Shown: positions 43,812-53,201, counted from the stretch's first letter. The stretch: DNA of 64,000 nt from Croceivirga sp. (GCA_028284285.1 JANQSA010000072.1:62001-126000), one strand, 5' to 3'. Notes: generated from the sequence alone by a model not told the origin. Program-made: numbers and translations.

Positions 43812-44396
43812 ATGAAACTAGTCTTTGCCACCCACAACCAAAATAAATTAAAAGAGGTACAAGCGCTAATGCCCGGAAATGTGGAAGTAGTATCATTACA
43901 GGCTATTGGTTGCCATGAAGAAATCCCTGAAACCGGGCAAACACTGGAAGAGAATGCAAGGATAAAGGCATTTCACGTGGCCCATACCTATGGCTACTCC
44001 TGTTTTGCAGATGATACGGGTCTTTTGGTAAATGCACTGAATGGAGCTCCAGGTGTTTTCTCGGCTCGCTATGCCGGACCTCATAAAGATGCCAGCGCGA
44101 ATATGACCAAGTTGCTAACACAATTGGAAAACGAAACAGACCGAAGGGCACAATTTGAGACCGTAATTGCTTTAATACTAAACGACGTAACCCATAGTTT
44201 TAAAGGAAGTGTCCCCGGAACCATTACTAAAGCACCTCGCGGTAAGGAAGGATTTGGATATGATCCTGTTTTTGTACCTGATGGCTATAATCAAACCTTT
44301 GCAGAATTACCCTTCCACATAAAAAATACCATCAGCCACCGTGCTCTTGCCATAGAAAAATTAACGCACTTTTTATTGGCTTTAAAGCCTTCCTAA
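43812..44396 (+). CDS. rdgB: XTP/dITP diphosphatase (RdgB/HAM1)
   Basis: A 194-residue house-cleaning nucleotide pyrophosphatase that removes non-canonical purine nucleotides. The signature ATHNQNKLKEVQAL begins the protein, with CFADDTGLLVNALNGAPGVFSARYAG, then FGYDPVF and ISHRALA. Normal length. Confidence 0.96.
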   Translation: MKLVFATHNQNKLKEVQALMPGNVEVVSLQAIGCHEEIPETGQTLEENARIKAFHVAHTYGYSCFADDTGLLVNALNGAPGVFSARYAGPHKDASANMTKLLTQLENETDRRAQFETVIALILNDVTHSFKGSVPGTITKAPRGKEGFGYDPVFVPDGYNQTFAELPFHIKNTISHRALAIEKLTHFLLALKPS

Positions 44397-44407
44397 CCAA
44401 ATAAGTG

Positions 44408-44415
44408 TACCTTTG
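44408..44415 (+). promoter_or_regulatory. -7 promoter element for the DEAD-box helicase
   Basis: TACCTTTG matches TAnnTTTG. It lies 119 nt upstream of the helicase start, which would give a long 5' leader, a common trait of cold-responsive helicase transcripts. No TTG at the standard spacing. Confidence 0.45.
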
Positions 44416-44534
44416 CCGCCGATTTAATGTCGCGCCCATTTGGGTTATGGGTAATGGGGTGTTGCTACAGGCTTGGTTAAAAAGGGTTCGCCAAATGCAA
44501 CACAGCAAATGCGAGCGTTCGTAAACAAGTAAGT

Positions 44535-46268
44535 ATGACAACATTTAAAGATTTGGGACTACAATCGTCCCTTTTATCGGCTATTGCCGACCTGGGTTTT
44601 GAATCACCCTCCGAAGTTCAATATAAAGCCATTCCCCTACTTTTAGGTGAAGAAACCGATTTGGTAGCCCTGGCGCAAACAGGTACGGGAAAAACGGCAG
44701 CTTTTGGCTTTCCCCTGCTACAAAAAATTGAAGCAGGAACTACTACCACACAAGGACTTATCCTATCCCCTACCCGTGAACTTTGTTTACAAATTACCAA
44801 TGAACTTCAGCTGTATTCGAAATATGAGAAAGGGGTCAATATTGTGGCCGTTTACGGAGGTGCCAGTATTACGGAGCAGGCCAAACAAATCAAACGAGGT
44901 GCCCAAATAATTGTGGCTACCCCCGGAAGGATGAAAGATATGATCCAAAGGGGCATAGTAAACATTTCAAAAATTGAGTATTGCGTATTGGATGAAGCAG
45001 ACGAGATGTTGAATATGGGGTTTTACGAAGACATTAAGGATATTCTTTCCAATACTCCTGAGGATAAATCCACCTGGTTATTCTCTGCTACCATGCCCAA
45101 AGAGGTAGCTCAAATTGCCAAAAAATTCATGCATCATCCCAGGGAGATCACTGTTGGTACTAAAAATGCCGGTGCAGTTACCGTGCAACATGAATACTAT
45201 ATAGTGGGCGGAAGGGACCGATATCCAGCGTTGAAACGCCTTGCAGATGCAAATCCGGGGATATTTTCCGTGGTGTTTTGCCGCACAAAACGGGATACCC
45301 AGCGCATAGCGGAAAAACTAATCGAAGATGGTTACAACGCCGGGGCGTTGCATGGGGATTTGAGTCAAAACCAAAGGGATTTGGCCATGAACGCTTTTCG
45401 CAAAAAGCAAATTCAACTGCTGGTGGCTACTGATGTGGCAGCCCGGGGTATTGATGTAGATGATATTACCCATGTCATCAACTACCAATTGCCGGATGAG
45501 ATAGAAACCTACACCCATCGCAGTGGTAGGACGGGAAGGGCTGGAAAATCGGGTATTTCTATGGTCATCGTTACCCGAAGTGAGTTGCGAAAGATCAAGG
45601 CTATTGAACGGAAAATACAACAGGACTTTCTGGAAAAGAAGATCCCTACCGGGATTGAAATCTGCGAGATCCAGCTGTATCACCTGGCCAGCAGAATACG
45701 GGATACCGAGGTAAATCCGGAGATAGATGATTACCTTCCCGCCATTTATGACGTATTGGAGGGACTGGATCGTGACGCCTTAATCAAAAAGATGGTATCT
45801 GTGGAGTTCTCCAGGTTCTACAACTATTACAGTAAAACCCGGGATTTGGGATATCAAATGTCTTCTTCGGAAGAGTATTCCGGCAAAGCCATCCCATCCG
45901 AAGGTTCGGTACGATATTTTATTAATATGGGGGAGCGTGATGGATTTGATTGGATGTCCCTGAAAGACTTTTTGAGAGAAACCCTGGGCCTGGAAAAGGA
46001 AGACGTTTTTCGTGTGGATACCAAAGACAGCTTTTCCTTCTTTAACACAGAGGCTAATCTCTCCCCTTTGGTTCTGGAAACTTTTAAAGATTTTAAGCTG
46101 GAGGGAAGACGAATTAAGGTGGAAGTTTCCAAAAACCCTGTGCGCAATGGGAAAAACAGAAAAAGAGATCGAAAAAGAGGCCGTAGAAAAGAGGGTAACT
46201 TCTCATCCGGAAAAGTGGGAACAGGCTCCCGTAAACGTAAAAAAGGGAAGAACCCCGGCTTTTTTTAG
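44535..46268 (+). CDS. DEAD-box ATP-dependent RNA helicase
   Basis: A 577-residue helicase. Motif I is AQTGTGKTAAF, motif Ib PTREL, motif II DEADEMLN, motif III SATMP, and motif VI HRSGRTGRAGK. After the helicase core comes a region with RNA-binding DbpA-like features (YFINMGERDGFDWMSLKDFLRE). A very basic tail follows (RNGKNRKRDRKRGRRKEG), suited for RNA contacts. The family unwinds RNA in ribosome assembly or in mRNA decay. No partner gene nearby. Confidence 0.94.
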   Translation: MTTFKDLGLQSSLLSAIADLGFESPSEVQYKAIPLLLGEETDLVALAQTGTGKTAAFGFPLLQKIEAGTTTTQGLILSPTRELCLQITNELQLYSKYEKGVNIVAVYGGASITEQAKQIKRGAQIIVATPGRMKDMIQRGIVNISKIEYCVLDEADEMLNMGFYEDIKDILSNTPEDKSTWLFSATMPKEVAQIAKKFMHHPREITVGTKNAGAVTVQHEYYIVGGRDRYPALKRLADANPGIFSVVFCRTKRDTQRIAEKLIEDGYNAGALHGDLSQNQRDLAMNAFRKKQIQLLVATDVAARGIDVDDITHVINYQLPDEIETYTHRSGRTGRAGKSGISMVIVTRSELRKIKAIERKIQQDFLEKKIPTGIEICEIQLYHLASRIRDTEVNPEIDDYLPAIYDVLEGLDRDALIKKMVSVEFSRFYNYYSKTRDLGYQMSSSEEYSGKAIPSEGSVRYFINMGERDGFDWMSLKDFLRETLGLEKEDVFRVDTKDSFSFFNTEANLSPLVLETFKDFKLEGRRIKVEVSKNPVRNGKNRKRDRKRGRRKEGNFSSGKVGTGSRKRKKGKNPGFF

Positions 46269-46318
46269 TTAAGGAGTTCCCAAAAAAACGGGCCACCTCA
46301 CAAAATTCTTTTGTTTTG

Positions 46319-46326
46319 TATTTTTG
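46319..46326 (+). promoter_or_regulatory. -7 promoter element upstream of the carboxypeptidase-regulatory-like gene
   Basis: TATTTTTG matches TAnnTTTG. It lies 15 nt before the ATG at 46342. It argues against the TTG two codons upstream as a start. There is no -33 TTG at the standard spacing. Confidence 0.4.
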
Positions 46327-46341
46327 TAGGATAAATTGCTA

Positions 46342-47118
46342 ATGAAAAAAATTATCATCCTTTTTTTGGTGCTGGCGGGAATGGGTGTATCCGGCCAAGA
46401 AAAGGAGGATGCAACACCTTCTCAAACCTTACAGGCCAAGGTGACCAACGCGCAAACGGGTTTTCCTCTGGAGAGTGTTCACGTTATCAATCTCAATCAG
46501 GTCATTGGAACCATTACCGATCAGGAAGGGCAGTTTTCCATCACCGCTGCGGTAAATGACACTTTGTATTTGAGCTATTTAGGCTTCAAGCCTGAAAAAG
46601 TTCCTGTCACCAATGATATGTTCAGGTTTGGTGTAACGGAAATAGCGCTTACAGAACTGGCATATGCACTGGAAGAAGTGATTGTACGTCCCTACCAACT
46701 TACCGGTTATTTGGAAATTGATGTGAAAAATCTTCCGGTAAATAATGCCTACCAATACAGTATTTCCGGACTAAACAAAAGCTACGAGGCCGGAAGTAAA
46801 AGCCCTAGTGCGGTAACCAAAGTCCTGGGAGCTATCCTGAATCCGGCGGATCAACTCAGAAACTTATTTGGTAAAAAACCAAATCAAATGCGAAAACTGC
46901 GTCAAATGAAAGAGGATGACAACATCCGGGATTTATTGGCTTCCAAATTTGACAGAGAAACGCTAACACAACTGCTTCAATTGGAAAAAATGGACATAGA
47001 AGACATATTGAATAATTGCAATTACTCTCGCTCCTTTATCCAAACAGCAAACGATCTTCAGATTTTGGACGCAATAAGTAGCTGTTATGAAGAATATAGA
47101 GTCCTTAACAGAAAATAA
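46342..47118 (+). CDS. Exported CarboxypepD_reg-like domain protein
   Basis: A 258-residue protein with a signal peptide (KIIILFLVLAGMGVSGQ) and one CarboxypepD_reg-like domain at about 27-115: QTGFPLESVHVINLNQVIGT and LYLSYLGFKPEKV. This is the same domain that starts the TonB-dependent receptors, but here it is followed by a helical region (NPADQLRNLFGKKPNQMRKL) rather than a barrel. Function unknown. It is probably periplasmic. A GH13 lipoprotein gene follows 105 nt downstream. Confidence 0.7.
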   Translation: MKKIIILFLVLAGMGVSGQEKEDATPSQTLQAKVTNAQTGFPLESVHVINLNQVIGTITDQEGQFSITAAVNDTLYLSYLGFKPEKVPVTNDMFRFGVTEIALTELAYALEEVIVRPYQLTGYLEIDVKNLPVNNAYQYSISGLNKSYEAGSKSPSAVTKVLGAILNPADQLRNLFGKKPNQMRKLRQMKEDDNIRDLLASKFDRETLTQLLQLEKMDIEDILNNCNYSRSFIQTANDLQILDAISSCYEEYRVLNRK

Positions 47119-47222
47119 TTGGGGCTATTGGCATTTCGCCCAAATGAAAAAATACGTTCTCATTTTAAATAAATTTTAGATTTCAGTTGGCATTTTATAG
47201 TTTTAGACAAAATCCTCAAAGC

Positions 47223-48917
47223 ATGAAAAATCTGCTTATCGCAATATCTTTGATATTGTTTCTTTTTGGCTGTAATACTTCCAGAAAAGATGCCCTGAAC
47301 GCCAATCAAAAAGATCTTCAAAAACAAGAGCAAGCCATGAAAAAAGATGCGCCTTTCACCTGGGAAGCTGCAAATATCTACTTTCTGCTAACGGATAGAT
47401 TTTACAACGCTCATCCCGAGCAAGACGTAAACTTTGAACGCTCGGATACCACTGCGGTGCTCAGAGGTTTTGAAGGCGGGGATATTGCCGGGATTACCAA
47501 GAAAATTGAAGAGGACTACTTTACGAATTTAGGGATCAATGCTATCTGGTTTACGCCGGTTGTGGAACAAATCCACGGAGCAACAGATGAAGGCACCGGT
47601 TTGACCTATGGCTATCACGGCTATTGGACAAAAGACTGGACCACTATCGACCCTAACTTCGGCACAAAAAAAGATTTGGAGAATTTGGTCAAAACGGCCC
47701 ATGCCAGAGGTATCAGGATCATACTGGACGTGGTGTTAAATCATACCGGACCCGTAACGGAAGTTGACCCCGTCTGGCCTCAGGAATGGGTGCGTACCGG
47801 CCCGCAATGTGAGTTTACTACCTATGATAACACTACCGCTTGTACCCTGGTAAACAACCTTCCCGATATTTTGACAGAATCCGACGAGGCCGTGGAATTA
47901 CCGGATCCTTTGTTGGCAAAATGGAAGGAAGAGGGCAGGTTAAGCCAGGAACTGGATGAACTCAATCTTTTCTTTGAACGTACCGGGTATCCAAGGGCTC
48001 CCCGTTTTTATGTCATTAAGTGGTTAACAGATTATATTCATGAATTTGGGGTGGACGGTTTTCGGGTGGATACCGTCAAGCATGTAAATGAAAATGCCTG
48101 GGCTGAATTACAAAAAGAAGCGGATTATGCCTTCGAAACCTGGAAAAAAAAGCATCCGGATCAAGTTTTGGACGACACCCCTTTTTATATGGTAGGCGAA
48201 GTGTACGGCTATGGTATTTCAGGAGGAAGACAGTTTGATTTTGGGGACAAAAAAGTAGATTATTTTAATAACGGTTTTAAAAGCCTCATCAATTTTGATT
48301 TAAAAGCAGATGCCAAAAGAGACTACGAATCTGTTTTCCGTAAGTACAGCTATGCGCTCCACTCTAAGTTGAAAGGAAAAAGCGTTCTCAACTATTTAAG
48401 CTCCCATGACGATGGAAACCCTTTTGATCCGGAACGTTCCCAAACCTATCGCTCGGCGAATATGTTGTTGTTAACTCCTGGAGCGTCCCAGGTATACTAT
48501 GGAGATGAGACCATGCGTCCCTTACAAATTGAAGGGGCTCAAGGAGATGCCAACTTGCGTTCTTTTATGAATTGGAAAGACCTGGACAGCCTGCCTGAAG
48601 TTCAAAAAGCACATGAGCACTGGCAAAAATTAGGGCAATTCCGAAGGGACCATCCGGCAGTTGGTGCCGGAAAACACAAGCGTCTTGCCAAAAAACCGTA
48701 TGTTTTTTCAAGAACCTACGTAAACGGAGATTACAAAGACAAAGTGGTGATTGGTTTAGACTTACCCAAAGGAAAGAAATCCCTTCAGGTAAAAGGCTTT
48801 TTTGGAGATGGTACCCGGCTCAGAGATACCTATTCCGGTACTGAAGTCATGGTCAAAAAGGGTAAGATCATTTTAGAAAATGATTTTGATACCGCACTTC
48901 TAGAATTGGTAGAATAG
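47223..48917 (+). CDS. GH13 alpha-amylase-family lipoprotein
   Basis: A 564-residue glycoside hydrolase with a lipoprotein signal (LLIAISLILFLFGC). The GH13 catalytic residues are in place: nucleophile Asp in GFRVDTVKHV, acid/base Glu in MVGEVYGYG, and transition-state Asp in LSSHDDGNPF; ILDVVLNHTG is the first conserved region. It probably hydrolyses alpha-glucans such as starch or glycogen oligosaccharides. The lipidated Cys is followed by NTSRKD rather than acidic residues, which suggests a periplasm-facing location. No SusC/SusD pair is nearby. I start at MKNLLIAI (47223). Confidence 0.92.
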   Translation: MKNLLIAISLILFLFGCNTSRKDALNANQKDLQKQEQAMKKDAPFTWEAANIYFLLTDRFYNAHPEQDVNFERSDTTAVLRGFEGGDIAGITKKIEEDYFTNLGINAIWFTPVVEQIHGATDEGTGLTYGYHGYWTKDWTTIDPNFGTKKDLENLVKTAHARGIRIILDVVLNHTGPVTEVDPVWPQEWVRTGPQCEFTTYDNTTACTLVNNLPDILTESDEAVELPDPLLAKWKEEGRLSQELDELNLFFERTGYPRAPRFYVIKWLTDYIHEFGVDGFRVDTVKHVNENAWAELQKEADYAFETWKKKHPDQVLDDTPFYMVGEVYGYGISGGRQFDFGDKKVDYFNNGFKSLINFDLKADAKRDYESVFRKYSYALHSKLKGKSVLNYLSSHDDGNPFDPERSQTYRSANMLLLTPGASQVYYGDETMRPLQIEGAQGDANLRSFMNWKDLDSLPEVQKAHEHWQKLGQFRRDHPAVGAGKHKRLAKKPYVFSRTYVNGDYKDKVVIGLDLPKGKKSLQVKGFFGDGTRLRDTYSGTEVMVKKGKIILENDFDTALLELVE

Positions 48918-48923
48918 CATCAA

Positions 48924-49304
48924 TTATTTTTGGGAATGTAACGCTATCCGGTTCCCTTCGGTATCCATAAATACCGCCATAAAGCCATGGCCCGCGCCGA
49001 TCTCTGTTTTTGGCTGTACTATCTTTCCTCCTGCTGCTTCGATTCTATTTAATTGAATTTGAACATCTTCAGAGGAAAAATAAATCACAACACCCTTGTT
49101 TTCTCCCGGAAAATAAAAGTCCTTATTCAATACCAGGGAGCCAGCAGCGCCCGGTTGGCCTTCGAAGGAGGGAAACCACCCCATGATCAACTCATTCATA
49201 TTATGAACACTGATCTCAATACCAAAAACGGTATCATAAAATGCTTTTGCCCTGTCCATATCGGTCACAGGGATTTCAAACCAGCTTACCATATTATGTT
49301 GCAT
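48924..49304 (-). CDS. VOC-superfamily (glyoxalase-like) protein
   Basis: A 126-residue single-domain protein with the VOC beta-alpha-beta-beta-beta fold: MVSWFEIPVTDMDRAKAFYDTVF, then GGKIVQPKTEIG and a C-terminal FMDTEGNRIALHS with a Glu in the metal-binding position. It resembles small lactoylglutathione-lyase-like proteins whose substrates are mostly unknown. Start at 49304 (MQHN); a Met five codons upstream is also possible and would overlap the SRPBCC gene. Confidence 0.85.
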   Translation of the reverse strand: MQHNMVSWFEIPVTDMDRAKAFYDTVFGIEISVHNMNELIMGWFPSFEGQPGAAGSLVLNKDFYFPGENKGVVIYFSSEDVQIQLNRIEAAGGKIVQPKTEIGAGHGFMAVFMDTEGNRIALHSQK

Positions 49305-49308
49305 ACCG

Positions 49309-49836
49309 TTAGTCTTCAAGCATTGATTTCAGTGCGGATAATCCTTCTTCAAAATCCTTCCCTACCATTTTATCCATACTCATAAACAACATCACAATGC
49401 TAAAGGGAAATTTGTTTTTACCGGAAAACCCCCAGGTCACTTCTGTGTTTCCGGCGGCTACTTCTCTGGTTTCAAAATAGCAATCCGATTCTAATTTCCG
49501 GGGTTTTAAGAAACGGAGTTCACCTTCTATCCGTTCTCCGTCAATAATCTTGGTAATCTCCTGTTCTCCTTCACCTACTTCCTTATTCCCATTCCAATAA
49601 CTAACGGAACCTACCTCTCCATCAGTGCCTCGAAATTCCTTTTTCATATCCGGATCTCTTTTTGCCCAGGGGGACCATTTGTCCTGTTCCTTCAACGAAC
49701 GCAATATCTTAAAAACGGTGTCTTTTGGTTGGTTGATAACAATGGAACGCGATACGTTATAGGTTTTAGGGGCAAGGATGGCCAAAATCAAAATCAACAG
49801 GACAAGCCCAACGACAATATAAAGAAGTGTAGTCAT
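49309..49836 (-). CDS. SRPBCC/polyketide-cyclase-like protein with N-terminal membrane anchor
   Basis: A 175-residue protein. An N-terminal helix (LLYIVVGLVLLILILAILA) is followed by a START/SRPBCC-like lipid-binding fold (VSRSIVINQPKDTVFKIL, LKEQDKWSPWAKRDPDMKKE). Such proteins bind hydrophobic ligands; function unknown. Lies just upstream of the VOC gene on the minus strand and is probably co-transcribed with it. Confidence 0.83.
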   Translation of the reverse strand: MTTLLYIVVGLVLLILILAILAPKTYNVSRSIVINQPKDTVFKILRSLKEQDKWSPWAKRDPDMKKEFRGTDGEVGSVSYWNGNKEVGEGEQEITKIIDGERIEGELRFLKPRKLESDCYFETREVAAGNTEVTWGFSGKNKFPFSIVMLFMSMDKMVGKDFEEGLSALKSMLED

Positions 49837-49875
49837 TTGTTTATGAATTGGTTACGGCTAAATGTACAAAAAACA

Positions 49876-50529
49876 TTAGTGGGGAGGGTAACGACTGATA
49901 ATCTGTTCCACATTTTTTATGGACTTTTTGGTCCAATCCAATCGTTTGTCCAAAACTTCAATATCAGAGAGTTGCCAGAGTAACATGGAGCCACGAAGCT
50001 GCTGGGTTAACGCTTGAAGTAGTACCGCAGCAGATACGGAAACATTCAGGCTTTCAGAAAATCCCACCATTGGAATTTGCAGGAAATCATCAGCCTGTTG
50101 CAAGACCTCTTCACTAAGGCCTTCTTTTTCAGTACCAAAGAAAAGTGCGGTTTTCGTGTTAACCTCAAAATCCGGAAGTAAATGTCCCCTTTCCTGTGGC
50201 GTGGTAGCTACAATCCTATATCCTTCTTGTTGCAACCATCGGATACAGTCGGCCGTAGTTTGGTAGGTTTCAACATCCACCCACTTCTGGGCGCCTAGTG
50301 CAATATTTTTATCCAATTGCACCGGAAACCGATCGGCAATAACATGAACCTCCTGTATTCCAAAGGCATCACAGCTTCTTAGAATGGCACTGGTGTTGTG
50401 TAGTTGGTATACATCTTCAATAGCTACTGTTAAATACTTGGTACGCATGGACAATACTTCCGTAAAGCGCTCTTTCCTCTCCGTAGTCAGGAAACCTTCC
50501 AAATACTCCAGTAAATCATAATTAAACAT
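49876..50529 (-). CDS. trmH: tRNA (guanosine(18)-2'-O)-methyltransferase TrmH
   Basis: A 217-residue SpoU-family methyltransferase. It starts with the helical LEYLEGFLTTERKERFTEVL and has the SPOUT motifs VAIEDVYQLHNTSAILRSCDAFG, ALFFGTEKEGLSEEVL and IPMVGFSESLNVSVSAAVLL. These fit TrmH better than RlmB, which has a longer N-terminal domain. Methylates G18 of tRNA. Divergent from the sirtuin gene across 35 nt. Confidence 0.93.
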   Translation of the reverse strand: MFNYDLLEYLEGFLTTERKERFTEVLSMRTKYLTVAIEDVYQLHNTSAILRSCDAFGIQEVHVIADRFPVQLDKNIALGAQKWVDVETYQTTADCIRWLQQEGYRIVATTPQERGHLLPDFEVNTKTALFFGTEKEGLSEEVLQQADDFLQIPMVGFSESLNVSVSAAVLLQALTQQLRGSMLLWQLSDIEVLDKRLDWTKKSIKNVEQIISRYPPH

Positions 50530-50564
50530 AACTTTGAAGATAGCAAAATTGATAAATTTAGGTA

Positions 50565-51257
50565 ATGAAAAAAAGGATTGTAGTATTGACGGGGGCAGGA
50601 ATGAGCGCCGAAAGTGGTCTAAAAACCTTCCGGGATGCCAATGGCCTTTGGGAGGGGCATGATGTTATGCAAGTGGCTTCACCCCAAGGTTTTTCAAGAG
50701 ATCCTGCTTTAGTGCTGGAATTCTACAATCAAAGGCGCAGGCAATTATTACAGGTAAACCCAAATGCAGGGCATCGGGCATTAGTGGATCTAGAAACCCA
50801 TTTCCAGGTAGATATCATCACCCAAAATATTGACAATCTTCATGAAAAAGCAGGAAGTTCCCGGGTATTACATCTGCACGGGGAACTGCTAAAAGTAAAA
50901 AGTACCGTAGATGAGAATGTGATCTTGGATTGGACGGAGGATCTGAAGTTAGGCGACCTTGACCCTCACGGAAATCAATTGCGCCCTCATGTGGTATGGT
51001 TTGGTGAAATGGTTCCTATGCTCCAACCGGCCATGCAAATTACCCGGCAGGCAGATGTTTTACTCATCATTGGCACCTCTATGCAAGTATATCCCGCCGC
51101 AAGTCTTGTGCATTACGTGTCCTCGCAAACTCCAATATATTTTATAGACCCCAGACCCAATGTCAGGGCATCCGATTTTGAAAATCTCACGGTGCTTTCC
51201 GAAAATGCTGCCTCGGGAGTGCCCAGACTGGTTGAAACTCTGATAAGTGGTAAATGA
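50565..51257 (+). CDS. NAD-dependent protein deacylase (sirtuin) lacking zinc cysteines
   Basis: A 230-residue Sir2-family enzyme. NAD-binding GAGMSAESGLKTFRD and TQNIDNLHEKAG are normal, and the catalytic His is H105 in LHLHGE. The Y-x-x-R pair (Tyr54, Arg57), a mark of desuccinylases such as CobB, is present. The zinc-binding region, however, is LLKVKSTVDENVILDW, and the whole protein contains no cysteine, so the usual four-Cys zinc site is lost. Overlaps the next gene by 4 nt. Confidence 0.92.
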   Translation: MKKRIVVLTGAGMSAESGLKTFRDANGLWEGHDVMQVASPQGFSRDPALVLEFYNQRRRQLLQVNPNAGHRALVDLETHFQVDIITQNIDNLHEKAGSSRVLHLHGELLKVKSTVDENVILDWTEDLKLGDLDPHGNQLRPHVVWFGEMVPMLQPAMQITRQADVLLIIGTSMQVYPAASLVHYVSSQTPIYFIDPRPNVRASDFENLTVLSENAASGVPRLVETLISGK

Positions 51258-51826
51258 CAGCGCAACAATTACGGCAACAATTGAACGTGCGTAGGATTAA
51301 CAAGCCGGAAGTTGATAATATGGTCCTGGAGATTTTAGCCCGTCCCACGCTAGTGCGTCCATTGCTCCAGGAGGTAGTACTCCAGGATAGATCAAATCAT
51401 TTCAGCGCTGGCTGGATCTTTGACCATGTTATGCGTAAAGAACTGGATCTCATCTTCTTAATTAGAGATGATTTCGTTTCCGCTTTGAACCAATTACAAT
51501 CGGACTCTTGTATACGACCTATGGCCCATGTCTGTCAAATGATTACGGAACGCTACTTCAAGAAAAAAGATGATCCGTATGTTCAGGGTTTTACTACTGA
51601 TCATTTGGAGGCTATGGTAAGCATCTGCTTTGATTGGCTTATCGGTGAACGTAAGATCGCTACCAAGGTCTTTGCTATGACCAGCTTATTTTACCTTGGT
51701 GAAAAGTTCCATTGGGTGCGGCCGGAGCTACGCTCCTTTTTAGAGCAAAACATTGCTTCCGGTTCGCCGGGTATTCAAAATAGAGGGATTAAAATCCTAA
51801 CCCAACTGAAGAATTTGGGGTATTAA
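51254..51826 (+). CDS. Conserved helical protein upstream of purB
   Basis: A 190-residue, all-helical soluble protein (VRPLLQEVVLQDRSNHFSAGWIFDHVMRKELD in parts) with a HEAT-like feel, including KVFAMTSLFYLGEKFHWVRPEL. No catalytic motif. It is often found between a sirtuin gene and purB in flavobacteria and is sometimes mislabelled adenylosuccinate lyase because of that position. Function unknown. Overlaps the sirtuin by 4 nt and is 31 nt from purB. Confidence 0.7.
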   Translation: MTAQQLRQQLNVRRINKPEVDNMVLEILARPTLVRPLLQEVVLQDRSNHFSAGWIFDHVMRKELDLIFLIRDDFVSALNQLQSDSCIRPMAHVCQMITERYFKKKDDPYVQGFTTDHLEAMVSICFDWLIGERKIATKVFAMTSLFYLGEKFHWVRPELRSFLEQNIASGSPGIQNRGIKILTQLKNLGY

Positions 51827-51857
51827 CCTATCTTTGAGGTTTTCTAATCCAACACCA

Positions 51858-53201
51858 ATGTCATTGCATCCTTTAAACGCTATTTCCCCGGTAGACGGTC
51901 GCTATCACCGTAAGACCCAACGCCTTTCTTCCTATTTCTCCGAAGAAGCACTGATGAAATATCGGGTTCAGGTAGAGGTTGAATATTTTATTGCATTATG
52001 TGAGCTCCCCTTACCCCAGCTTGTGGATTTTGATACCTCAAAATTCAATGCCCTGAGAAAGATCTACCAGGATTTTGCTCCCGAGGATGCCCAGAATATA
52101 AAACAGATAGAACAGACGACCAATCACGATGTAAAGGCGGTGGAATACCATATCAAATCGTACTTCGATGCCCTAGGGCTGGAAGAGTATAAAGAATTCA
52201 TCCACTTTGGTTTAACCTCCCAGGATATTAACAACACGGCTATTCCCTTATCTATTAAGCTGGCCATGAACGAGGTATACGTGCCACTTTATCTGGAGGT
52301 TTACGAAAAACTTGGGGCTTTAGCAAATACCTGGGCCGATGTTCCCATGTTGGCAAGAACGCACGGCCAACCTGCCTCTCCTACCCGGTTGGGAAAGGAA
52401 ATTGCAGTTTTTGTAGAGCGATTACGGCAACAATTTGACCTGTTGAACGACATTCCCTCCGCGGCCAAATTTGGTGGCGCCACAGGAAATTACAATGCAC
52501 ATAAAATAGCCTATCCCGGGATAGACTGGATCACCTTTGGAAAACAATTCGTTCAGGAAAAACTGGGGCTATATCATTCTTTCCCGACAACACAGATTGA
52601 ACACTATGACCATATGGCCGCTTTGTTTGACGGCCTGAAACGCATAAACACCATACTCATTGACTTAAACCGGGATGTTTGGAGTTATGTTAGCATGGAC
52701 TACTTTAAACAGGAGATAAAAGAAGGTGAAGTGGGATCTTCCGCCATGCCGCATAAAGTGAATCCCATAGATTTTGAAAATTCGGAAGGCAATCTGGGCA
52801 TTGCTAATGCACTGTTTGAGCATCTTGCCGCAAAGCTCCCGATATCAAGGCTTCAAAGGGATCTAACAGACAGTACTGTTTTACGGAATGTTGGCGTTCC
52901 CTTTGCCCATACCTTAATCGCATTTGAGTCTACCTTAAAAGGATTACATAAACTGGTCTTAAATGAGGAAAAGCTGCAGAGGGACCTGGAAGACAACTGG
53001 GCTGTGGTGGCGGAAGCGATACAAACAATATTACGCCGTGAAGGATATCCAAATCCTTATGAAGCTTTAAAAACCCTTACCCGAACCCATTCAAAAATGA
53101 CACGATCTGCAATTGCGGATTTCATTGATACACTTGAGGTATCCCCCCAGGTAAAAGAGGAGCTAAAAAAGATAACCCCGGTAAATTATACCGGGGTCTA
53201 G
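51858..53201 (+). CDS. purB: Adenylosuccinate lyase
   Basis: A 447-residue fumarase/aspartase superfamily enzyme of purine synthesis, acting on adenylosuccinate and SAICAR. It starts LNAISPVDGRYHRKTQRLSS and contains TQRL, HFGLTSQDINNTA, ARTHGQPASPT, and the superfamily signature GSSAMPHKVNPIDFENSEGN. Start is ATG 51858; an in-frame TTG lies eight codons upstream. The last codons contain a 9-bp hairpin (53175-53197). Confidence 0.96.
   Translation: MSLHPLNAISPVDGRYHRKTQRLSSYFSEEALMKYRVQVEVEYFIALCELPLPQLVDFDTSKFNALRKIYQDFAPEDAQNIKQIEQTTNHDVKAVEYHIKSYFDALGLEEYKEFIHFGLTSQDINNTAIPLSIKLAMNEVYVPLYLEVYEKLGALANTWADVPMLARTHGQPASPTRLGKEIAVFVERLRQQFDLLNDIPSAAKFGGATGNYNAHKIAYPGIDWITFGKQFVQEKLGLYHSFPTTQIEHYDHMAALFDGLKRINTILIDLNRDVWSYVSMDYFKQEIKEGEVGSSAMPHKVNPIDFENSEGNLGIANALFEHLAAKLPISRLQRDLTDSTVLRNVGVPFAHTLIAFESTLKGLHKLVLNEEKLQRDLEDNWAVVAEAIQTILRREGYPNPYEALKTLTRTHSKMTRSAIADFIDTLEVSPQVKEELKKITPVNYTGV
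53175..53197. terminator. Hairpin in purB 3' end that may terminate the convergent mscS transcript
   Basis: A perfect 9-bp stem ACCCCGGTA/TACCGGGGT (53175-53183 with 53189-53197) with a 5-nt loop lies within the last purB codons. On the plus strand it is not followed by T residues; on the minus strand it is followed by TATCTTTTTT, so it could terminate mscS transcription. Confidence 0.55.

Noticed and set aside
51254..51826. Annotation as adenylosuccinate lyase
   Set aside because: The complete purB follows immediately. This helical protein lacks the superfamily signature.
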